Assembly: GCA_001910725.1 (NCBI GenBank)
Contig: MJGA01000022.1
Coordinates: forward strand, 62,001-126,000
Direction: 5' to 3'
Origin: Phanerodontia chrysosporium
Taxonomy: Eukaryota; Basidiomycota; Agaricomycetes; Polyporales; Phanerochaetaceae
DNA length: 64,000 nucleotides
The notes beneath the pieces were generated by a model that saw only the letters and a list, made by a program, of their open reading frames with translations, was not told the origin of the DNA and searched no databases. Positions 12,125 through 24,831 of this stretch are shown here, piece by piece (positions within the stretch are counted from its first letter, which is position 1; each line of letters begins with the position of its first letter). Both the position numbers and the translations under genes were made by a program.

Positions 12125-13369
12125 ATGTCAAAACGCAAAGCTGAATATTCTCGACGTACCACACGACATGCCTCGCCTCAAGCACCCAATCAGGCGCTGT
12201 TTATACAGGCGCACGAGGCCGACGTCGTTCGAGGACCTCGCGCGCATGCTGCGGCACTTGCGCTCGAGGTGCGCGTCGTCGACGGACAAGTCGTCGCAGG
12301 CGAGGGCCTTATACGTTGGCGTGGCGCTGCAGACGCACCGCGCGGGGAGTTAGGCGAGGAGGATGCGGCAGAGGAGACGGGCGACGAGGGGGGCGCAGTC
12401 TGGGTAGACAGGTACGCAACGCTCCGTAGTCGTCTCACCTTGTATCGTACCTGTGTCTGCCAATACGAGAATCCCTTTCATAGAAAAAATTCCAGTCTGC
12501 TATAGAACGCAAAGTATGAGGACTCAAGACTTTCCACTTTCTCGTGTCTCCCGCCAGCAAGCTGACGCTCGCTCTCGCAGGTACGACGCCCGCCTCCTGC
12601 TCGACACGCTCCCTCCTGTAGCCAATCACGCTCCCGCCCGCCCCACGTCGCCCTCAGGCTGGTCAGACCTCCCATCTGATGCAGAAGACACATTCTTCCT
12701 CGCGCCCGGCGAACTCGCAGAGTACACCCGACGCAAGCACCAGCGCGCACTCGAGGCGGGACGCGAAGCCCGGCTCGCAGCGTTGCGCGCGGAATCACCA
12801 TCCCCACCGCCAGCGCCAGAGGACGCGTGGGGCGGCAGTGACGAGGAGGTGCGCGTCTCCTTCCCACTCATGTCTCGTTGCTGACTGATGAGCCCGTGGT
12901 AGCCCGACGACACGCAACGTGAGCTCATGCGGCGCACGGCCGTGCACCTCGGCGCATCCCCGAACGCAGCGCAGCTTTCGATGCGCATCCTCGCGAACCA
13001 CGGCGCAGACCCGCGATTTGCGTTCCTCCGCGGGCGCTGGGCGCGCGCGTGGCGCCTCGAGCAGGCGCGTGTGCGTGTGCAGCAGACCGAGGAGCGGCGC
13101 AGGAGGGAGGGCGCGGGCCCCGCACAGGCCGCTTTGGGCGGGCTGGGAGACTATGGCGACAGTGACGAAGAGGAGGAGCCGTCGCAGCCGGTAGCCGAAA
13201 GTGTAGCACAGCCGCCGGACGACGCGGTAAAGGAGGCGAGGCGTGCGAGAGCGAGAGAATGGGCAGCTCAGCGGCGAGCCGCCGCCGCAGGTATGTTTTT
13301 ACGTACCACGGCTCTGCTTGGAACGCTGACTGCTTAAGTTTAGACTCTGGACAGGACGACGCGAGCTGA
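12125..13369 (+). CDS. SWAP/SURP-domain splicing-regulator-like protein
   Basis: This looks like a basidiomycete member of the suppressor-of-white-apricot family, nuclear RNA-processing proteins. Exon 1 starts MSKRKAEYSRRTTRHASP and ends in an acidic segment. After an intron the frame resumes with the DRY motif (VDRYDARLLLDTLP), which resembles the family's N-terminal domain. A later exon carries a SURP-like block: HLGASPNAAQLSMRI, then HGADPRFAFLRGRWARAW, where the family has an aromatic-rich 'NPKFxFL' segment. The C-terminus is charged and Glu/Arg/Ala-rich. The last intron (about 13290-13343) leads to DSGQDDAS and TGA at 13367-13369. The family call rests on motif resemblance seen by eye, so a different nuclear protein with SURP-like sequence remains possible. 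Confidence 0.62.
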
Positions 13370-13805
13370 TAGGAGCACGATCTTCAAGCCGTTTATGCAA
13401 ATGACACATTGCCCTCTACTCAATCGCTTGGGATGACCCACGAGATTAAGACCGGTTCCGTCGACAGGCCAGTACTACCGAGCGAGCGCCTCTCTTCGCG
13501 CATCCGCGGAGCAAGCCAACGCGTGGGGCTATTCAGCTCTCACTGCCCTTTCTCAAGGTCCCTCGCTTTCGTAGTAGGGAGGTACCACTTTCGGTTAGAC
13601 CGCGTCTCTGTCCGTCCGCAAAGAGGCTAACTTGCGCTCCCGACTGCACAACTTGAATCGCGGCCCCCATTATCCTGGCTTTCTTGACGCTTGTGCAATA
13701 CTTTCAGTGCCACCTCAGACTCCCGGCCGGTACCGAATTCAGCAGAATATTCCCCTATATTCCCCATATCGAATACAAGAGCAATGCAATCTTGGAAGAG
13801 ATCTC
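13370..13805. other. Intergenic region, convergent 3' ends
   Basis: This 436-nt stretch lies between the convergent SWAP-like and GH10 genes. No feature was recognised. Confidence 0.5.
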
Positions 13806-15274
<1,469 letters not shown>

Positions 15275-16476
15275 GGCTGCAGGGATCGAACGACAGCGTA
15301 GCAGAGCACGTCCTGGGTTCAAGACCGCCTCCGACACAAGCATCTTATACGGCCTCCCTTGGGAACATAGTCAGCACCTGTTTGGACATTTGAGTACACC
15401 GCGACAGTCGTGAGCCAGCTTCATGCATCCTTCCGTTGACGCAGTGCCCACTGCTCATGTGCCCGCCCGACAGCTCCCGAGTGCACAACAACCTCACGGC
15501 CCAGTTGAGCGGGGAGCACACGCGCGCATGCTCCGGTGCAGATGCGTGGGCTGTTTGTGAGCCTAAAGGCAAACCGCCCCGCGGTCTTGCGCATCGCGAA
15601 GCTGGGGACGTCCCGCACACGGATGAACGTTCGGTCAGTAACACTCGTATTGGACGACAAGGCAATGGTAGAACGTACCTGCAATGCAAGGCACCATGGA
15701 GGCGGGACTGCCCGTGGCTTCCGTGACTGGGATGAGGCCAGACAGTCGTGCGTTCCGAGTCAGCTGGATTCATAGTCGTGAGCGTCGGGGGCAGTCGGGT
15801 CATCGCAGTGTCAATCAACTGACACTCGTCTAAATCGAACCTGCCGTGCTCACCGTCGGTGTGTGATAGACATGCCCGTGGTGGAAGGCGATGCAGTACG
15901 TGGCCGAGAACATCAGGACGTTGTTGGTGAGGCCATACAGAAAGGCTGTTGCATGAGTGAAAGGTCAGCGAGACGCACACGGGCTATGCATTCATTTCGC
16001 CACAAAGCGTGTGGACGTTGAGAAATAGGTACCCGCTCGGGGCACATGCACTTGAGGGAAAGACGGGAGTAAGCGGCCCGTACCCGGGCACGCGCTCTGC
16101 GCTCTGCAGTGTGTGAAGGATTCAAGGTCAATCAGCTATCGTAACCTTATAGCTTCAACATGGTTAAACGACATACAGAACAAGAGCACGCGAGAGGGTT
16201 GGATAGCAGAGCCACACAGGATAGCGATTGCATTGCACCAGAGGGTGTGCGAGATGATATGGAAATGTTAACGTCTGCAACCTCCACCGGATCTTGACTT
16301 ACTGAGATAGTATGCTCATATGGTGGATATAAGATCATTTAGTCTACAAGAGGTGTCGTAAATCAAAGCAAAATCACGAAAGATCTGAGTTCTACTGAGC
16401 GCTGCGGTTCAAACACCCTGTTAACTTGCAACATCCCCAGAATCCGAGTGCGGAGGCCGACCTCTGTTCGCAAGAA
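15275..16476. other. Gene-poor stretch between GH10 and BTA1
   Basis: This 1.2-kb stretch holds the GH10 promoter on its left and the BTA1 3' region on its right. A minus-strand segment near 15850-15960 reads as a hydrophobic peptide (YGLTNNVLMFSATYCIAFHHG), perhaps an exon remnant of a membrane protein, but no complete gene could be assembled around it. Confidence 0.4.
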
Positions 16477-19400
16477 TCAGTGCTTGACAGCACGATAGAA
16501 GCTTGCGTACTGCAAGAGGTCAATCGTCAGCAGAGCCACAGCGTTGCTGAAAGAGTACGTACCATGTTCACGCGGTCGATAGGCCCACCACCGGGCCTGC
16601 GGATGCCCAGGGGTTCGACCTGGAAGCCCTTGTCTACAAAGTTCCTGATGTACCACGGCTCGCGGGCGGCAGAGCGCCAGTAAACTGCGCCGCCCTTGCT
16701 CAACACGCGGTGCATTTGCGCGATCTCGGCGTCGAGCGGGCAGCCGGGGCCCTGACAAGGTCGGTAAGTTGTCAGCAAACAGAAGTTCAACGGCGGAGTA
16801 GCGTGGACGTACGGCGTTCGGGTCGAACCAGTCCATGTGGTCCATGACGACCATCTTCGTAATTGAGCTGTCAGCGAGGCCCTGCAGCGCGCTTGAGGCT
16901 AGCGATTAGGTGCCGCTCGACACGCAACGTGAAAAGAATACTGACTTCATGATGGAGTCTGTGTGTAAGCGGAACGCGTCGAGCAGTTCGCAGTTGTTCT
17001 CCTGCAACTTTGCGAAGCCCTCGGGCTTTAGGAAAAGCGGGCAGGACTCGTGCGTGTAGTGGCCGAGGAGGCACTGAGCACACGTCAGCTACCGAGTCAC
17101 TGCAGAGAAATGAAACATACAAGGAGGTAGTGGTATGCCCCCGTGCGCATGTGCGTCTCACTAAAATACTTATCAGCTCACAGCAGAGGATATCTGCCCA
17201 GGTGTGCTCACTGTGCGATCGGGTCGAGCGTCTCCGCGGCGTACTGCAGCGCCGAGACGCCCTCATTGAGGAAGCAGTTCATCTGGTTGATGGGCACGCC
17301 GAGCGCGTTCCAGAGAAAGACCGGGTTCGCGAGGAAGAGGCGGCCGATCCAGCGCGCGAGGAGGACGGGGCGGAGGTGCTCGTCCCAGATGCGCCCCTGC
17401 TCCTGCACGGTGTCCGCGGCGGCCATGCGTGCAGCCCAGCGGCGCACGCCGCCGAGCGCGAACGCCCACTTCGCGATGCGCAGCGCGTGCCCCGAGTACC
17501 CGCACGTGTGGAAGCCCACGCGGAACGCGCCCGCGTTCGCGCGCCAGAATTGGTACGCGACGGACGAGAGGAACGGCGAGAGCCGCAGGTCCAGGATGTC
17601 CTCGAAGTTCGCGATGCGGCCCTCGCCGAACATTGCCCAGAACTCGTCGTACGTCAGTGCAGAGGCGGCGGCGAGCTTGAGCTCGAGCAGGTGCCCCTGG
17701 CAGGGGTTCATGTCGACGCAGTGGATCCGGCGCGGCCGCGCGCTGATAGCGTAGTGCAACGCGTTGTCACCTGCGGAAGTGATGACGAACAGTGAGTCGT
17801 CGGGTGTGATATTCAGGTGTTTCATGTCGACTTCAGGGTCCTCCCACTGAGCACAAAGATTTCAGCAACGAGTCTGCGACTGCTTTAAACGTACTTGCCG
17901 TAAAGCCATAGATCCAAGACCTGAACTCGCTATGCTCCTTCTTCTCGAGGAACGGCAGACGCCAGAAGCGGCTCTGGTAGTGGAAGGAAGACAGTGGGAA
18001 CGCCAGCTTATCAGACGGCGAGGCCTTGGCGCCGAGCGCGGCGGGTCCCAACTCGAGTTCAGGCATGTCGAGGACCGTTGCACAGGACGACAGAGACGAT
18101 GTCGGGCTATTTGGGCCCATCGACGGGGAATGCAGCGGGGTAATGTGTCCCGAGCCCGCGGTGTTGCCCGCCTCGATCTCGAACGCTTTGAACGCACGCG
18201 CGGTAGAGCGGGAGCGCGAACAGCCGAGGAAGACATAGTACGGTCTGCAAGAAATGGTGAGAAGTATTCGAACCGTAAGCGAAGGCCCTTACATTTGGAC
18301 CAGCCATGGAATCATATGGTTGCGGCCATTGTACGACCTGCGAACAAGGTTAGGTTTGTTACAATATACTGAATGCATATGCCATACTTGATGCTGCGGA
18401 GGTCATATCTCAGTTTGGTGTATGCTAGCGGGGAGGATGATTGCTTACGTTCCAAATCGGTACTCCAAATATTCACGGCGTGCAGAGGAGAGCGACACAT
18501 GATCCAGGTCAAACCTATAGTGAGGCACGTTTAGAATCGCTGGCAGATAAGTCGTCGGAGCGGTACAAACCATATCTGCCAGAACCAGCGACTGAAGAAC
18601 CCAGTGCGACGCTCATTTCCGTTACCGATAGCCCGCTCGAGCGGAGTGCTCGCTCGGGACGACGTGTAGAAGTCAGCAACGCCAAGAAGGCCGGCAGGGT
18701 CGAGCCTGGCGGGCCGGGCAACGTCAATAAGGGCGCAACACAGATCGTGACGCAAGTGCAACACTTACAGTTCGTCGATGCGATCCAATAGCGCAAAATA
18801 CGAGGGGATCATCGAGAGCGAATAGCTGAGCGTGAACAGGCTGCGGCGCGGTGAGCCGCTGGGTAAACAGGGGACGGACCGGACACGCACCTAACGGCCC
18901 CGCGAGCGCTGACGAGGTTGCTGTCCCACTCGGGCAGGCTGAAGAACGTGGCGTCCTGGCACAGCACCTGCACGTTCGTCCACCCACGCGCGGCGAATCT
19001 CCGGCGGGCGACGTCGAGCAATCTGCTTGCACGTGAGCATTGCTCGCGTGCGCTGAGGCAGGGGGACGGAGGCACGTACGGCTGGCACAGGTCGATGAGG
19101 TACACACTGTCGAAGTCCTTGACCGGGAAGTATTTGTCCATTTCTTCGATGTTGAAACCTGCGTGCGGTGCTGTAGCGTCTGACTTGGAAGGCCCGTATG
19201 GAGAGCACTCACCCGTGCCGCCGCCGATGTCGACCCAGACGAGGGGTTTGTTCGGGTTCTCCTTCTTCATCTGGCGGAGATGCGCAGCACATAGACGGAG
19301 GAGCGTATGTCGTCCGCGCAACAGGCGGTGCCGTGTGGCGTCATAAACTAAGGCAAGCGTGTTGTCAGCTTCCGACACTCCTTTTTGGACTTAGGCTCTC

Positions 19401-19767
19401 ACCGTCTGCCTGTCCTGCGTAGAACTGAAGTCCTGTAGCGTGAGACACCGTCGAGAGCTGGTACCGCCTAATGAAGGCTTACGCTGTCCAGTCTCTGCTG
19501 CTGATCACTCTCCTTTTTGCCAATCGGGCGGAAGAAGCACATCCACGCGAAAATCAGGTACGGGCGCAGCTGCTTCCACGAGATGGCGATGATGACGCTC
19601 AGAGCTGCAACGAAGGACGCCTTTGCATTCGATTCGGAGCTGTTGAAGGGCAGTCAAGATGGCGCGGCACATTCGAAAGGGGAGACTCACGGGTAAGTCT
19701 TGTACACTCCAGCACCGAGGCAGCCCAGAGCGAGAGCCTTGAGGGGATACGCGTTGTCCTTGCCCAT
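16477..19767 (-). CDS. BTA1: Betaine-lipid (DGTS) synthase, fused methyltransferase and DUF3419 domains
   Basis: This bifunctional enzyme makes the phosphorus-free lipid diacylglyceryl-trimethylhomoserine from diacylglycerol and S-adenosylmethionine. The fungal order is seen. The start at 19767 (MGKDNAYPLKALALGCLG) leads to an N-terminal membrane segment (FVAALSVIIAISW). Then comes a BtaB-like methyltransferase with LVWVDIGGGTG, YLIDLCQP, VLCQDATFFSLP and LSYSLSMIPSYFALLDRIDEL. A linker (HVSLSSARREYLEYRFGTIKSY) precedes the C-terminal BtaA-like DUF3419 domain, with SWIYGFTWEDPEVD, LFVITSAGDNALHYAI, IHCVDMNPCQ, GVSALQYAAETLDPIAQ, VVMDHMDWFDP and YWRSAAREPWY. It ends SFYRAVKH and TGA at 16477. 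There are more than ten introns, including an apparent 6-nt exon at 18388-18393. Family knowledge: the enzyme is induced by phosphate starvation; no PHO-type site was checked. Confidence 0.92.
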
Positions 19768-20891
19768 CCCTGCAGGCTTGACGCTAGTATGCGGGTGACG
19801 AGGGATACGGGTTCACGGAGAGACCAGATTGGTGCTGCGTGGCCCCTTAAGTCAAGGTGCTGCCTTCCATTGTCACTATATTTCCGCTAGCGACGACACG
19901 CCGATTATCTCTGTTGTCCCGCACGTCCATCAGTGCGCTGAGTGTAGAAACCGACGAAGGTGCCTCATGTCGGCAACTTTTTTCTGGAGCGATTCGGTGA
20001 AGGGGTCCATAATCAGCTGCGTCTGCGAGGGTGCCCTGCTTGGCCTGGAACGTGCTGCCATCTCGGTTGTGCTCCCGCTCGAAACGTTGTTCGAGGCAAT
20101 ATGTGACCGCCGCCACAACCTCGAGCACGTTTATACGGACCATTTCCGACAAACTCCTCATATGACAGACGATGTGAATGGGACTCCTCGTCCCTCCACC
20201 GCTTAAACTTGGAGAAGCTGCAACAGCCCTGCAAAATGCTCGCTGTGAGATAATACACACATCGACCCTCTTACGTAGCTGCAAATTTTCGTAACTGCAC
20301 GTTTGCTTATCCAGTCTTCTGAGGGCGAGTCGAAAAGTACGGAGGCACGTTCTCTCGACGAGATAGGGAGGCGGAGGCTTACTATCAGGCGCCCTTGATA
20401 GCCCATCAGCAGGACCCCGAGCTCGTAGAATCCCCCGTGGGGGCAGCGAACGCGGTATCACATACAGAATTTTTTCAAGCGGTGTCTATAGAACACACAT
20501 GATGCGTACGGTCGTCCATTGAGGCCAGGTCTGTTTTCCGATCAGCCGAAGTGATGGGAGGGGCGGGAAGTGCCGGGGTCCTGGACTGTAATGAAGAGTC
20601 ACGTTGTGGTCACCGTAGGTCACAGATGTTACAATGCGTCACTGTCATGCTCGGCGTGCAAGGGTCCCGATGTGCAGTATACCTATTAGGTGGTATTACG
20701 ATCTAGGTTTACTTATATCACAATGGATTCCATTGCGATTTACAGCGATTGAGATGCTCCGCCAGTGGGATTGTGACTGCCATCTGGCATGGCCTAGCAG
20801 ATAGGTGGATGTGAAGGCCGCAAGGCGTCCCTGAGGCCACCCGCAACAGGCTCACTGATATACATAGCCTTGTCCTGGTATCTGCTTGCAG
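19768..20891. other. Region upstream of BTA1
   Basis: This stretch holds the presumed BTA1 promoter and leader. A minus-strand frame near 19930-20045 begins MDPFTESLQKKVADMRHL and could be an upstream ORF or a separate small exon, but it stops before BTA1 and has no family support. Nothing else was recognised. Confidence 0.4.
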
Positions 20892-21060
20892 GCCCGCGCC
20901 GAGCACAATGCGTGGGAGTTCACCGAGAGGCACCGCGCAGAGGCGCGCATCGACGTCGTCGCGCTCAACCCGCTGTACACCTACTGGCCGTAGCTGCATC
21001 AGATGAAGAGCGCGGACCGCCTCGACACATCCATGCTCGGGTTCTACAATCAACACGGTC
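20892..21060 (+). pseudogene. Remnant of NAD(P)-dependent extended SDR (dihydroflavonol-reductase/CCR-like)
   Basis: One reading frame gives a peptide with EHNAWEFTERHRAEARIDVVALNP, then LYTYWP, an in-frame TAG near 20991, then LHQMKSADRLDTSMLGFYN. This matches the order 'AExAAWxF...DLVxxNPPxxxGP...LH..KS...LNTS...FYN' known from fungal reductases of the dihydroflavonol-4-reductase / cinnamoyl-CoA-reductase type. No Rossmann-fold N-terminus or further exons were found on either side. The stop inside the NPPYVxGP-like block and the isolation of the fragment indicate a decayed copy. Confidence 0.6.
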
Positions 21061-21508
21061 ATGAAGGGCACAAAGGCGCCGAAGCAGATGGTGACTGCGG
21101 GGTACACCCGAGAGTTTATTACACCCTTAAACATGCTAGAGGCTAGATTTATTCAGTTGTCGGGGTCAATGTTGGAGCCCGTGTAACCGCAGGCCGAGTA
21201 GATTGGCGAGTAGATACCCAAGCTTGAAGACTCAGAGACGAGGACAGCGCTCGGTGAGAGTCGCGCCCGCATGGGCTGAGTACATCACGCAGTCCCAGGA
21301 CCCCAGGTACCTCACGCGAGATCTGGCTTCGGGATTTGAAAACAGACCTGGCCTCAATGGACGACCGTAGATGCGACTAGCAGCTACAGACATTCTTATG
21401 CTCGCATTCTTCATCTACGAGTGGTTGGTCGGACGTTGATACTGATTGGCTACTCTTTTGAGTTTTCACCGAGACACTTGGCTGCTTTCGACCGTCGCAT
21501 TTGGTCGC
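21061..21508. other. No recognised feature
   Basis: This stretch lies downstream of the reductase remnant. Both strands have many stops and no conserved block was recognised. Confidence 0.4.
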
Positions 21509-22090
21509 ATGTTCGCATTGTTGTACGGTCAAAAGTCAGAGGAAAATGAGCTGCACTTGAACTGTGTTACACCATCAGAGGTGAAATTATACGAATCAGG
21601 GCATGCACGGTACAAATATAGCAAAGAGCTAATCTATGGAATCCGCAACACCGACCCTGCCACATTCGACGACCTCAGCCAACGTGAGGCAGCTCTCCTT
21701 GTACAGCGTGACTCCCCTGTGCTATTTCTTCCGCTGAAAACCATTATCGGAACCGCCAAAGCTTTGCCTCCGCGGGATTGGCTGTGTACGTCGTGCGCAG
21801 TGCAGACGCCCAGCACGCACGTGCATTCCTCGCGCCATCCCCACGGTTGGTTGTTTTTCTCTCTCTACCCGACCCTGGCAGATAGGGTGAGTCTGGGTCG
21901 CAAACTCTACCAAAAGCCGGTTAGAATGAGGCTGGCAAGAATCTCTGCAGGCATATTACGACGACTTCCTCAGGTTTTTATCTGCGCGCGAAGGACGAAG
22001 CGATGTCCGTTTGGAAGATTGTCTTCCGGACGGGATGTAACTCTGATGCGGGAGAGTTCCCGGTTCCGGGACCCTTTGGTCTGGGAATAG
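21509..22090 (+). CDS. Hypothetical ORF, doubtful
   Basis: This is an intronless open frame of 193 codons from the first in-frame ATG (MFALLYGQKSEENELH). The first half is charged and the middle is hydrophobic with Arg/Lys patches. No known domain, signal peptide or coiled coil was recognised. A frame of this length without introns is unusual beside intron-rich neighbours, so it may be a chance frame or a decayed gene. It lies between the reductase remnant and the TLC-domain gene. Confidence 0.22.
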   Translation: MFALLYGQKSEENELHLNCVTPSEVKLYESGHARYKYSKELIYGIRNTDPATFDDLSQREAALLVQRDSPVLFLPLKTIIGTAKALPPRDWLCTSCAVQTPSTHVHSSRHPHGWLFFSLYPTLADRVSLGRKLYQKPVRMRLARISAGILRRLPQVFICARRTKRCPFGRLSSGRDVTLMRESSRFRDPLVWE

Positions 22091-22384
22091 AGAACAAGGC
22101 TGGAGGCAACGTGCGTGTCCCGGGACACCTGCTCAGATAGGTCTCGCTGATACGGCAGCGCGAACGCCGCCGACGGTGTGCTTTGCAGCTTCGTGTGCCC
22201 GAGTGGCAGCGGTAGATTGCCGTCTGACATCCCTGTGTCGGCTGTGACTAAAGAGGCCACGAACATGGGCTCTTCTCACCATCTTCCATCGGACGATCCC
22301 CCACGCCTAGCGCTCTAATACCGGCTGCTGGTCCTGGCAGCTCTTGGCTCTGTCCCCCGCAGACCACCCTCTACTCGAGCCACA

Positions 22385-23698
22385 ATGTCCGCGTTCCTCA
22401 GGACAGTAACTGCGGCGGCCCCGGCCCCAAACCCGCGCCTTCTCGCGTGCACGGCAGCGTCGGTCGTGCTCTACGTGGCCTTCTATTACACGGTCCAAAG
22501 AATTGTTCGTATGCAAGGCAAGACTCTGACGGAGAAGCAGAAGAGCTGGGTTCTCTCTACGCTCTCAAGGTGCGTGCATGTCACCCACCACTGCGACCTA
22601 TACTAACAGTCGCGTCCGTAGTGCGACCATGACCCTCATTAGCCTGCCGTACGTGTGGCATTGGATGAAGACCGGGAACACCGATCTCCTTCACGCCTTT
22701 GCCGATCACGGCTGCTGCTTCTTCATCGGATACCTGGCTAGGTGAGGCACCCCGTTGGCACGTCTGGCCGCGTCGTGACCTGGGCCACAGTGACCTCTTT
22801 GTGGGCTCGATACATTATCGGAGTTCGATATCGCTCCTGACCGGATGGATGTGAGTACTCGGGTTCAGACCTGTTCTGAACGCAATGCTGATTCCGGAAA
22901 AGTCACCACCTCGTCTACATCCTCCTCCTGACGCTCGTCGTTATTCCGAACAACTTCTCGTCCCTTTTCGCGCTCCTGTGCATCCTTGAGCTACCGACGT
23001 TCCTCCTAGCCGCCGGCAGTCTCAACTCCGCATTCCGTAACGACTATGTACGTCTCATCCCACCAGACACATCCAAAAAGGTGTCCATCTGACGTTCCAC
23101 ACAGGTCTTCGCAGTAGTCTTCTTCCTCACCCGCATATGCTTCCACATCTACATCGCCACTACATACGCCCTCCGCGCGCTCTCTCCGGCTGGTGGCTCC
23201 TGGACACCCACGATCGCACTGGCCTGCATCCTCCCGATGCACGTGCTGTGGATGCACGGCTGCGTCACAGGGATCCTGCGGCGGCGGCGCCTTGCCGCGC
23301 AGGCGAAGCTCGCTGCGTCGGCGGGCGTCGGCGGGACGGGCCCGCGCATCCGGAACCTGCCCGCGTACCTGCTCTCGCGTCCGCTCGTGTCGTCCGCGCT
23401 CGACCACGTCCGTGCGCGCCGCGCCGCGAGCACGACGCTCCTCCGCCGCTCGCGCCAGCAGGTCCTCCGCCTCCTCCACGACGCTCTCCGCGACGCCGAG
23501 CTCGTCGGCCAGACCCCGTCTGCCCCGCCGCAGCACGCCCCGCAGCCATCGCAGCCCCCGAAGTGGCGCAGCATCCGCCGTCGCGTCGCCGGCCGTATCC
23601 GGCGCAGTCTCCCCGAGTACGATGGTGTCATCGCGCCGCCTGTCGCTGCCGAACTCGACGATTCGGTCATGGCGCTTGCGACTGCTGTGGCTCAGTAA
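22385..23698 (+). CDS. TLC-domain (TRAM-LAG1-CLN8) multispan membrane protein
   Basis: This is a predicted endoplasmic-reticulum membrane protein with a TLC domain, the fold of ceramide synthases and TMEM56/TLCD-type lipid proteins. After the start MSAFLRTVTAAAPAPNPRLL a first membrane segment follows (ACTAASVVLYVAFYYTV). Later blocks are MTLISLPYVWHWMKTGN, DLFVGSIHYRSSISLLTGW, then HHLVYILLLTLVVIPN with the paired His expected in TLC proteins, LELPTFLLAAGSLNS, VVFFLTRICFHIYIATTYAL and ALACILPMHVLWMHGC. Introns fall near 22569-22620, 22740-22790, 22852-22903 and 23048-23105. The C-terminal 140 residues are basic and Arg/Pro-rich, longer than the core family. It lacks an obvious Lag1 motif, so it resembles TMEM56-like members more than ceramide synthase. 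Confidence 0.78.
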
Positions 23699-24831
23699 TC
23701 TCGGTCTCTGCATCTGTCCTCCTGCGACGCGATGATTCACGTACAACCTAACGAAGTAACGATCTGTCACGATATGCACCCCATCCCTCATTATCCGCTT
23801 CCCCCCAATTCTTCTTAGTGTTTCTAGATGAATTATTGTACTGTAAACCTATGGGTGTTCGTCGTATTTTTTGCTCAACCCTTCCCCTACCTTCTCTTAT
23901 ATGTTGTCCATGTATTCTAGTTAGCTCGGAACATTGGCGCAGACCAGTGATAGAATAGTACCTACGTATGGCATCTCTGCAACCTCTTTCACAACGATCT
24001 ACGCGTCGTTGGTTGCGGCGAAGACGACTTCGACTGATCAGATTGTATTTGTACGTATTGATGACGTGTGCAAACAGCGAACACTTGAGTGTGGGCAATC
24101 AGACTGTGCCCCTCTGAGAGGTAGCTTGTTTGCGGGTCCGAGTCTGAATCGCCTGCATGTTCAACGTGCTGGGGTGGCTATTCTCTACAGGGAATTTGCG
24201 GTAAATACTGGATACAACCAGGGTGTGGCTTGTTGTGATTCGGATACTATTCCGATAACTAGCAAGATATAGGACGTGTGCCAGTGTAAGCATAGCCGGG
24301 ACTAGAAGAAAATACGGCTCCAGAGTAGTCAGTCAAGTCCTGACATTTCCCCTCTGCCGGGAAGCCTCGTAGGACAATAATTCAGGTTGAAAGCCTTTCC
24401 GAATATCTTCATGCGGTGTTCCTTACAAAACCATACCTGTGCCAATTTGCTCATCCTTGCTTGCGTGTAGGGGTATCCGGGGTCCTCTAGACCTTGCCGT
24501 ACGCTGCGAGCGCACGCCTTTCTCTCCTGCCTCACTCTCGCTGGGCGCAACCAAGTTTCGCTACGAGTGCGCCTACATCGTTAGGCCATCCCCTGTCTGT
24601 GCTTTCTATCCCGTCTCTGCTTCGCTTGGATGAGCTGTCTAGCTTTTCGCGAGATTTGCGGTGCTCGCCGTCGGAGACGTTGTGTATGCTTGTTTGTTCC
24701 CACGGGATGTGTTTCGCGTGATTGGCTGCGACTTTCTCTCTCTCCTCGTCGTGTGCGACGTCCAGTGGAATCTGCGGGGTGTCGATAGCGTCTGTAAAGC
24801 CGTAGACAGATAGAACGTAGACGCGGGAACG
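23699..24831. other. Intergenic region between TLC gene and TFIIS
   Basis: This 1.1-kb stretch is AT-richer around 23800-24300. It must hold the 3' region of the TLC gene and the TFIIS promoter. No gene, repeat or RNA was recognised. Confidence 0.45.

Noticed and set aside
15345..15980. Minus-strand open frame upstream of GH10
   Set aside because: Only a short hydrophobic piece looks protein-like; the rest has no consistent motif and no splicing model worked.
19930..20118. Possible upstream start or first exon for BTA1 (MDPFTESLQKKVAD)
   Set aside because: It stops before BTA1, and the BTA1 frame from 19767 already matches the family N-terminus; kept only as a possible upstream ORF.
23006..23791. 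Minus-strand open frame of 261 codons
   Set aside because: It is the antisense of the GC-rich last exons of the TLC-domain gene.
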